Below are positions 55,636 through 64,000 of a stretch of DNA of 64,000 nucleotides, in pieces. How positions within the stretch are numbered: position 1 is the stretch's first letter; every line of letters starts with the position of its first letter. This DNA comes from Aquariibacter albus. Lineage in GTDB: Bacteria > Pseudomonadota > Gammaproteobacteria > Burkholderiales > Burkholderiaceae_C. The stretch is from positions 81,503-145,502 of the forward strand of contig NZ_JACIVI010000005.1 of assembly GCF_014145335.1 (NCBI RefSeq), given 5' to 3'. The notes beneath the pieces are model-generated. The model searched no databases and was not told where the DNA came from. It saw only the letters and a list, made by a program, of their open reading frames with translations. The position numbers were made by a program, and so were the translations under genes.

Positions 55636-57165
55636 ATGTCGACCATGCGCCTCGCCACCGTTCACAGCCGCGCCCTGGATGGGCTGCAGGCCCCGGAAGT
55701 CACGGTCGAGGTGCATCTGGCCAACGGCCTGCCGGCCTTCACCCTGGTCGGTCTGGCCGACACCGAGGTCAAGGAAGCCCGCGAACGGGTCCGCGCCGCG
55801 CTGCAGACCAGCGGCCTGAACTTCCCGGCCAACCAGCGCGTCACGGTCAACCTGGCCCCGGCCGACCTGCCGAAGGAAGGCGGCCGCTTCGACCTGCCGA
55901 TCGCCCTGGGCGTGCTGGCCGCCAGCGGCCAGATCGATCCGGCCGCGCTGCAGGGCTGGGCCTGCGCGGGCGAGCTTTCGCTGGCCGGCGAACTGCGGCC
56001 GGTGCGCGGTGCCCTGGCCTTGGCCCTCGCCCTGCGCCGCGAGGGCAGCGCCCAGGGCCTGATCCTGCCGCGCCGCAGCGCCGAGGAAGCTGCCCGCGTG
56101 CCGGGACTGCGGGTCTGCGCGGCCGACCACCTGCTCGACGTGGTCCGTGCCTGCCTGCCCGGCGAGGCCGCACACGCCCTGCCTCGGGCCACCGCACCGG
56201 CGCGGGCCGAAACCGGTCCCGGCCCCGAGCTGCGCGATGTGAAGGGCCAGACCGCGGCGAAGCGCGCGCTGGAGATTGCCGCAGCCGGCGGCCACAGCCT
56301 GCTGCTGGTCGGCCCACCGGGCAGCGGCAAATCCATGCTGGCCCAGCGCCTGCCGGGCCTGCTGCCGCCGCTGGACGAGGCGGCAGCGCTGGAATCGGCG
56401 GCCGTGTTGAGCCTGGCCGGCCTGTTCGTGCCCGAACGCTTCGGTGAGCGCGTGCTGCGCGCACCGCACCACGGCGCCAGCGCGGCGGCCCTGGTGGGCG
56501 GGGGCGCCCCGCCGCGGCCGGGCGAAATCTCGCTGGCCCACGAGGGCCTGCTCTTTCTCGACGAGCTGCCGGAGTTCCCCCGCCCGGCGCTGGAGGCGCT
56601 GCGCGAGCCGCTGGAGACGGGCCGGATCGCGATCGCCCGGGCCCTGCGACGCGTGCAGTTCCCGGCGCGCTTCCAGCTGATCGCGGCCATGAATCCCTGC
56701 CCCTGCGGTCTGGCCGGCGACCGCCGCGGCCGGTGCCGCTGCACCCCCGAAACGGTCGCCCGCTACCAGGGCCGGCTCAGCGGGCCGCTGCTGGACCGGC
56801 TGGACCTTCAGGTCGAGGTACCGGCCCTGCCGCCCGAGACCCTGCTGGCCACCCCGGCTGGCGAATCGAGCGCGCAAGTGGCCGCACGGGTGGCCGCCGC
56901 CCAGGCCCGGCAGAAGGCGCGGCAGGGCCTGCTCAACAGCCGGCTGGAAGCCGGGGCGCTGGAAGCCGCCTGCGCGCGCCGGCCGGCCGCGGTGGATGCC
57001 CTGCTGCAGCAGGCGGGAAGCCGGCTCGGCTGGTCGGCCCGCAGCCACCACCGCGTGCTGCGGGTGGCGCTGACGGTGGCCGACCTGGACGGCCGCGAGA
57101 TCCTGCAGGCCGGCGACGTCGCGGAGGCCATCCAGCTGCGCCGCGTGCTGGGCCCGGGCGGCTGA
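55636..57165 (+). CDS. comM: YifB/ComM-family Mg-chelatase-like AAA+ helicase
   Basis: 509 residues. The N-terminal Lon-like domain has LATVHSRALDGLQAPEVTVEVHLANGLPAFTLVGLAD. The AAA+ domain has Walker A VGPPGSGKS, Walker B LLFLDELPEF, RPLRQP-like REPLETGRIAIARA and zinc-type CPCGLAGDRRGRCRCTPE. A C-terminal Mg-chelatase domain follows. ComM is a helicase that aids integration of transformed DNA by branch migration. Start ATG 55636; 55645 is possible. A competence function near type IV pilin genes is plausible. Confidence 0.93.
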   Translation: MSTMRLATVHSRALDGLQAPEVTVEVHLANGLPAFTLVGLADTEVKEARERVRAALQTSGLNFPANQRVTVNLAPADLPKEGGRFDLPIALGVLAASGQIDPAALQGWACAGELSLAGELRPVRGALALALALRREGSAQGLILPRRSAEEAARVPGLRVCAADHLLDVVRACLPGEAAHALPRATAPARAETGPGPELRDVKGQTAAKRALEIAAAGGHSLLLVGPPGSGKSMLAQRLPGLLPPLDEAAALESAAVLSLAGLFVPERFGERVLRAPHHGASAAALVGGGAPPRPGEISLAHEGLLFLDELPEFPRPALEALREPLETGRIAIARALRRVQFPARFQLIAAMNPCPCGLAGDRRGRCRCTPETVARYQGRLSGPLLDRLDLQVEVPALPPETLLATPAGESSAQVAARVAAAQARQKARQGLLNSRLEAGALEAACARRPAAVDALLQQAGSRLGWSARSHHRVLRVALTVADLDGREILQAGDVAEAIQLRRVLGPGG

Positions 57166-57218
57166 GGGCGCGCGGGCCGGGGCCCCGGCGACCGCTCAGC
57201 GGCCGCTCGAGCGCTGGC

Positions 57219-57947
57219 TCAGCGGCGGACCAGGCGGCCGTCGCGGATTTCCAGGACGTCGCCAACCGCCCAATCGGGCTCGCTGGCCTGCTCGAAGCTG
57301 CGACGCCCCCCCTCGGGCAGGCGCACCTCGGTGACCCAGACGGTCTTCTTCTTCAGGTGCTTCTCCAGCTCCCGGCCGGCGAAGCCCCCGGCCACGGCAC
57401 CGCCGACGGTCGCCACCGACCGGCCGCTGCCCCCGCCGACCTGGTTGCCGAGCAGACCACCGACCACGGCACCGCCGATCGCGCCCAGCGCGCTGGGGTC
57501 GCCCTTGCGCTGTTCACTGCGCACCTCGATCACCCGCGCGCAGTCGCTGCACAGCGCGGGGGCTGCCGATGGCGTGGCATCGGCCGGCACGGCCGGCGCC
57601 GCGACCTCGGGCGCGGGGTGGACCGCCACAGGCTTGGGCGCCTCGGCCTGGGCCACCTTCACCGGCGCGGGGCGCGCCTGAGCCGCCTTCTCGACGGGCG
57701 CCGGCTTGCGCGCGGCGGGCGGTGGCGTGACCGGCGACGGTTCGACGGTCTCGACCATTGCGGGCTCGGCCGGCACGGCTTCGGCGACGACGGCCGGGGC
57801 CGGCGAGGCAAGCGGCGGATCGTCCGCCGCGATGACGGCGCGCAAGCCGAGGGCGGCCGCCACGATCAGGCCGCCGCCGACCAGGCCGGTCACGAAACTG
57901 CTGCGGTGCATGCGCGGCTGGGCCGCGTCGGGAAGGGGGATCGACAT
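57219..57947 (-). CDS. glycine-zipper (17 kDa antigen-like) envelope protein
   Basis: 242 residues. An N-terminal membrane segment (FVTGLVGGGLIVAAALGLRAVIA) is followed by a long Pro/Ala/Val-rich linker, then CSDCARVIEVRSEQRKGDPSALGAIGGAVVGGLLGNQVGGGSGRSVATVGGAVAGGFAGRELE, a two-turn glycine zipper (Gly-x3-Gly pattern), and a C-terminal beta region (TVWVTEVRLPEGGRRSFEQ). Such proteins sit in the cell envelope. Function unknown. Convergent with comM. Confidence 0.8.
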   Translation of the reverse strand: MSIPLPDAAQPRMHRSSFVTGLVGGGLIVAAALGLRAVIAADDPPLASPAPAVVAEAVPAEPAMVETVEPSPVTPPPAARKPAPVEKAAQARPAPVKVAQAEAPKPVAVHPAPEVAAPAVPADATPSAAPALCSDCARVIEVRSEQRKGDPSALGAIGGAVVGGLLGNQVGGGSGRSVATVGGAVAGGFAGRELEKHLKKKTVWVTEVRLPEGGRRSFEQASEPDWAVGDVLEIRDGRLVRR

Positions 57948-57972
57948 GGGTTCTCCTCGGTCGGGCGACGGG

Positions 57973-57992
57973 GCCGATCCGGGTGGATCGGC
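57973..57992. other. hairpin between metH and the glycine-zipper gene
   Basis: GCCGATCC/GGATCGGC perfect 8-base arms with a 4-base loop, 115 bases past the metH stop and just upstream of the glycine-zipper start. No T-run. Could be either a leader structure or an operator-like dyad. Confidence 0.35.
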
Positions 57993-58069
57993 ATGCCCTT
58001 CGCCGCAGGGCGGCCTGCCTGCGACCCGGAAAGCCTCGGTCGGTTCAAGCCGCCCCGGGATGCAACGCA

Positions 58070-58097
58070 GCCGCCGGCACGGCGGTGCACCGGCGGC
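58070..58097 (-). terminator. hairpin after metH
   Basis: GCCGCCGG (58070-58077) and CCGGCGGC (58090-58097) with inner CAC/GTG pairing, 10 bases past the metH stop. No clear T-run; termination strength uncertain. Confidence 0.45.
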
Positions 58098-58106
58098 GGC
58101 CGGGGT

Positions 58107-60842
<2,736 letters not shown>

Positions 60843-60968
60843 GGCGCGGCTTGGTCGTTCACAAGCGAGCGCCGTTGCCGGGGCCGGGGCCGCAAGACCC
60901 CCGCCTGCCCGAGCCTGGCGACCCTCCGGACGGGGCCGTCGCAACGCTCCTCGAGCCCTTCAAGTTTA

Positions 60969-60995
60969 GCGGCCGGCCACCCGCCGGCCGGCCGC
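60969..60995 (-). terminator. hairpin after the DUF1501 gene
   Basis: GCGGCCGGCC/GGCCGGCCGC perfect 10-base-pair stem with a 7-base loop, immediately after the DUF1501 stop. On the minus strand TAAACTTGAAG follows. The 155-base gap to metH shows no recognisable cobalamin riboswitch. Confidence 0.55.
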
Positions 60996-60997
60996 GC

Positions 60998-62215
60998 TCA
61001 GGCGAAGAGCGGCAGGGTCTCGAAGCGCCCGCGCAACACCGCCCCCGCGTCAGCGCCGAGCCAGCCTTCGATCACGCTGGCGTAGACGCGCCGGAAGTCG
61101 GTGGTGTGGATCAGGTTGTCGCCCGCATCCAGGGCCGTGAGGCTGGGCGGCTGGCCGTGGTGGCCGCCGCGCACCCCGCGGCCGATCAGGTACATCTGGT
61201 TGGCCGTGCCGTGGTCGGTGCCCAGGCTGGTGTTCTCCGGCACGCGGCGGCCGAACTCGGAGAAGACCAGCAGCATCACCTCGTCGGCGCGGCCGATGCG
61301 CTCCAGGTCGCGCTGGAAGCCGGCGATCGCGTCGGCCGTGTAGGTCAGCAGGCGCTGGTGCAGCTCGGCCTGCTGCACATGGGTGTCGAAGGCGTTGTGG
61401 CGGTAGGCGGTGTAGTACAGCCGGGTCGGCAGGCCGGCGTCGATCATCGCGGCGATCTTCGGCAGGTCCAGCGGCACGATGCCGTAGTCCACCGGCGACT
61501 TGTAGCGGGCCCAGGCTTCGCGCACGCGCTGCGAGCTGTCGCGGGCCGAGACCGCCACCTCGCGCATGAAGCGCAGGGCGGGCGGGTCCTCGGGCGCCGG
61601 CGGCACGGCGGCGTCCAGCAGCGGCCGGGTCTCGTGCAGGCCCTTGCGGACGAAGCGCCGCGGGTCGTCGAAGCCCAGGGCCAGGTGGCGGCGCGCGCGC
61701 ACGGCCAGGGACTGCACCTCGTCGACATTGACCAGGAAGCCCGGCGTGGCGGCCGGGTCCATGGCATCGGCCAGGCGTCCGACCCAGCCGCTGTCCTCGC
61801 CGGCATTCGGGGCGCCGGTGTGCCAGTAGGCCATCGAGGTGAAGTGCGAGAAGGACGGCTGCGCATAGCCGCAGCCATGCACGATGGCCATCTTGCCGTC
61901 CTTGTAGAGCCGCTCGAAGCCGGCCAGGCCGGGGTTGAAGCCGAAGTGGTCGTCGATGCGCCGCAGCTTCTCGGGACGGATGCCCAGGCGGGGCCGGTGG
62001 CGGTAGTAGGCGTCGTCGCCGTAGGGCACGAGGGTGTTGAGCCCGTCGTTGCCGCCGGACAGCTCCAGCACGACGAGGATGCGCGGCCGGCCCCCGGGGG
62101 CGGCCGGCGCGGCCGCCACGGCGCGCTGCAAGGCGCCGGGCAGGCTCATCGCCAGACCCGCTTGCAGGAGGGCGCGGCGCGGCAGGCCGCAGGGGGCGTG
62201 GGAAACAGGCTTCAT
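60998..62215 (-). CDS. DUF1501-family exported protein
   Basis: 405 residues with a Tat-like signal peptide (LPRRALLQAGLAMSLPGALQRAVAA). The alkaline-phosphatase-like fold shows ILVVLELSGGNDGLNTLVPYGDDAYYRHRPRLGI, HGCGYAQPSFSHFTSMAYWHTG, VMLLVFSEFGRRVPENTSLGTDHGTANQMYLIG and NLIHTTDFRRVYASVIEGWLG. The family nearly always pairs with DUF1800, as here with a 13-base gap. Function unproven; periplasmic hydrolase or envelope role inferred. Confidence 0.9.
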   Translation of the reverse strand: MKPVSHAPCGLPRRALLQAGLAMSLPGALQRAVAAAPAAPGGRPRILVVLELSGGNDGLNTLVPYGDDAYYRHRPRLGIRPEKLRRIDDHFGFNPGLAGFERLYKDGKMAIVHGCGYAQPSFSHFTSMAYWHTGAPNAGEDSGWVGRLADAMDPAATPGFLVNVDEVQSLAVRARRHLALGFDDPRRFVRKGLHETRPLLDAAVPPAPEDPPALRFMREVAVSARDSSQRVREAWARYKSPVDYGIVPLDLPKIAAMIDAGLPTRLYYTAYRHNAFDTHVQQAELHQRLLTYTADAIAGFQRDLERIGRADEVMLLVFSEFGRRVPENTSLGTDHGTANQMYLIGRGVRGGHHGQPPSLTALDAGDNLIHTTDFRRVYASVIEGWLGADAGAVLRGRFETLPLFA

Positions 62216-62228
62216 GGCAGGGGCGGCG

Positions 62229-64000
62229 TCAGCCGAGCTGGTATTCGGGCAAGGCCAGGATCAGGTGCAGGGTCTGGCGCAGCGGCTGCTCCAGGTAGCT
62301 GCGGGCGGGGGCGAGGTCCTCGGTGCCGAGCTGGCCGCGCAGGAAGTCGATCAGGCCGGCCCGCGAGGCCGGCGACACCGGCCCCACGACGAAGCGGCGC
62401 AGCAGGGCGTCGACCGCCTCGGCCGCCGTGCGCGCACCGGCCGCCTGCACCAGGCCGGCCAGGTCCAGGCGGGCGGTGGTGCGCGGGATGGGCTTGACCC
62501 GCTCGATCGCCATCTGCCAGCCGCGGTAGCTGGCCAGGCGGGTGTTGAAGTCCTCGTCGCGGTCGGCCAGCTGCATGGACTGCGAGCCCAGCTCCTGCCC
62601 GTCCAGGCGGGTGGCCTCGCTGACGTTCTGGCCCAGGGCCAGCTTCTCGCCGACTTCCTGGATCTTGTATTCCTTGGTCGGGTAGCGGTCGGGCGGCAGG
62701 AAGGTGATCTCGGGGTTCAGCAGCTCGTAGGCGAAGTTCGCCCGCGCCATCAGCAGGCCCGGCGTGATCCAGGCCCGGCCCGGTGCCCAGCCCGCCACCG
62801 TCGGCGGGTAGAAGAGCTTCTGGCCCAGGACCTCGGTGACCTGGTTGAAATCCGGCACGCCGGGCATCTGGGTGAGGCCGGCCAGGCGGTAGGTGCCGAC
62901 GACCAGCTCCACCGGCGGACGGATGCGGCTGGCCCGCGAGGGCGCGCTGTAGAAGTCGCGCGAGAGGAAGAGCGTCTCCAGGAAATCGGCCAGGTCGTAG
63001 CCGCTGTCGCGCAGGCGCTGGCCCAGCGCGCGGCGCAGGGCGGGCGAAGCCTCGTCGCGCACGAAATAGGCGTGCAGCTTGCCCGCCAGGTACTCGGCGC
63101 AGGCCGGCTGGGCCAGCAGGATGTCGATCACGTCCTCGCCGCCGAAGCGGCCCTCGCGTCCGAACAGGCGCTTGACGCCGTCGTCGTGCCGGGCCGGGTC
63201 GATCGCGAAGCGCAGGCCCTGCGCGTTCCAGCCGGTGAAGGCGCGCGCCGCCTCGCGGATGTCGGCCTCGCTGTAGTGGCCGACGCCGAGGGTGAACATC
63301 TCCATGATTTCGCGCGCGAAGTTCTCGTTCGGCGCGCCCTTCACGTTCACCCCGGCGTCCAGGTAGGCCAGCATGGCCGGGTCCTGGGCGATGCCGAGCA
63401 TCAGCTCGCGGAAGCGGCCGTTGCCCTTCTCGCGCAGCAGCTGGTTCTGGCGCGCCATCTTGCGCACGTCACGCACCTTCTCCTCGCTGGTCGCGAAGTG
63501 GCCATGCCAGAACAGCGCCATCTTTTCCTGCAGCGGCCGTGGCGTGACCAGCATGCGGCCAGCCCACCAGTAGGCCAGGCGATGGGTTTCCAGGCGGCTG
63601 GCGCGCAGCCAGTAGAAGAAGGTGTCGGTGACCGGCTGCAGGCGGCGGCTGCCGGCTGGCTTGACGGCCACGCCCAGGGCCTGGCCCTCGCGCTTGGCGG
63701 CCTCGGTCGCGGCGGGACGCGAGGGCGGGAAGCGGTCCAGGTCGGGCTCGGGCAGCTCGGACGCGTCGAAGGGCTGGAAGTCCTCCGGCACCGTCTGCCA
63801 GCGCACCAGGCGGCGCACGGCCTCCTGCGGGCCCAGGCGGACGGTGGCCTCGATCTCCTCGGGCCGGCCGCCGAAGCCGGCCCGCTGCAGCAGGTGGGCG
63901 GCCGCGGCGGCATCCCACTGCGCCGCAGGGAGGGGCCGAAGGTCATCCAGACCTTCGGAGGATGGGGCCGCCTGGACCAGGCTGGCCAGCAGGCCGAGCA
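62229..64000 (-). CDS. DUF1800-family exported protein, 5' end beyond window
   Basis: 590 codons visible; the start lies beyond 64000. The most upstream part reads LGLLASLVQAAPSSEG, the end of a signal peptide, followed by WDAAAAAHLLQRAGFGGRPEEIEATVRLG, the usual DUF1800 opening. Further on: LQEKMALFWHGHFATSEEKVRD, NENFAREIMEMFTLGVGHYSEADIREAARAFTGW, FFLSRDFYSA-like FLSRDFY, PPTVAGWAPGRAWITPGLLMARANFA. The GTG at 63816-63818 is internal. Pairs with DUF1501 downstream. Secreted or periplasmic; activity unknown. Confidence 0.9.
   Translation of the reverse strand, partial: LGLLASLVQAAPSSEGLDDLRPLPAAQWDAAAAAHLLQRAGFGGRPEEIEATVRLGPQEAVRRLVRWQTVPEDFQPFDASELPEPDLDRFPPSRPAATEAAKREGQALGVAVKPAGSRRLQPVTDTFFYWLRASRLETHRLAYWWAGRMLVTPRPLQEKMALFWHGHFATSEEKVRDVRKMARQNQLLREKGNGRFRELMLGIAQDPAMLAYLDAGVNVKGAPNENFAREIMEMFTLGVGHYSEADIREAARAFTGWNAQGLRFAIDPARHDDGVKRLFGREGRFGGEDVIDILLAQPACAEYLAGKLHAYFVRDEASPALRRALGQRLRDSGYDLADFLETLFLSRDFYSAPSRASRIRPPVELVVGTYRLAGLTQMPGVPDFNQVTEVLGQKLFYPPTVAGWAPGRAWITPGLLMARANFAYELLNPEITFLPPDRYPTKEYKIQEVGEKLALGQNVSEATRLDGQELGSQSMQLADRDEDFNTRLASYRGWQMAIERVKPIPRTTARLDLAGLVQAAGARTAAEAVDALLRRFVVGPVSPASRAGLIDFLRGQLGTEDLAPARSYLEQPLRQTLHLILALPEYQLG

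Noticed and set aside
60843-60997. Cobalamin riboswitch upstream of metH
   Set aside because: Looked for a B12-box-like segment and a long structured leader; neither was recognised, and the gap is short and explained by a terminator hairpin.

Overview
The window looks like chromosomal DNA of a high-G+C (by eye near 70%) betaproteobacterium of the order Burkholderiales, most like the Rubrivivax/Leptothrix/Ideonella group. The clues are a split methionine synthase, proteobacterial-type GshA, a SWIB-domain histone-like protein, an MHFG-family PEP-CTERM protein, PglL-type ligases beside pilA, and overall gene style. Genes are densely packed, many overlap by ATGA, and I saw no tRNA, rRNA, CRISPR array, insertion sequence or prophage.

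Positions 1-26394 form one large organosulfur-scavenging island. It holds, in order: metY (partial, 1-913); an ssu operon (ssuE-ssuA-ssuD-VOC-ssuC-ssuB, minus strand, 1222-6083), with ssuC broken by an apparent one-base deletion; a taurine-like operon (TauD-family dioxygenase plus ABC transporter, minus strand, 6189-9910); ribA; a plus-strand cassette of a GntR regulator, an AprA/FrdA-like flavoprotein, an AprB-like ferredoxin and a HEAT-repeat protein (10969-14740); a seven-gene minus-strand operon (14713-22081) that joins the dimethyl-sulfone monooxygenase SfnG to a complete branched-chain-amino-acid-type ABC transporter and an SfnB paralogue; and a divergent plus-strand group, sfnB, an ACAD-fold monooxygenase and the sigma-54 activator sfnR (22622-26394). 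Flavin reductase SsuE can feed the FMNH2-dependent oxygenases. The sulfite released would be reduced to sulfide and captured by MetY. Short shared sequence boxes upstream of these operons, and -24/-12 promoters at sfnG and sfnB, suggest common sulfur-starvation control. The AprBA-like/HEAT cassette is the best candidate here for an undescribed system.

Positions 26378-43112 are mixed: a thioredoxin-like protein, ssb divergent from recQ, a very large membrane-embedded patatin-like protein, an FNR-like regulator next to two multihaem cytochromes c, a MocR-type regulator divergent from uvrA, a CAP-domain secreted protein, an MHFG-type PEP-CTERM protein and a SWIB protein.

Positions 43365-64000 hold ohrR/ohr with a likely OhrR operator; a BepA-like M48 protease; moaC; pilA followed by two PglL-type O-oligosaccharyltransferases, with a strong terminator lying over the first ligase start; gshA; a nitrogen operon (TorF-type porin, glnK, amtB) behind a good sigma-54 promoter and NtrC-like site; comM; a glycine-zipper protein; the large subunit of split methionine synthase; and a DUF1501/DUF1800 pair cut by the window end.
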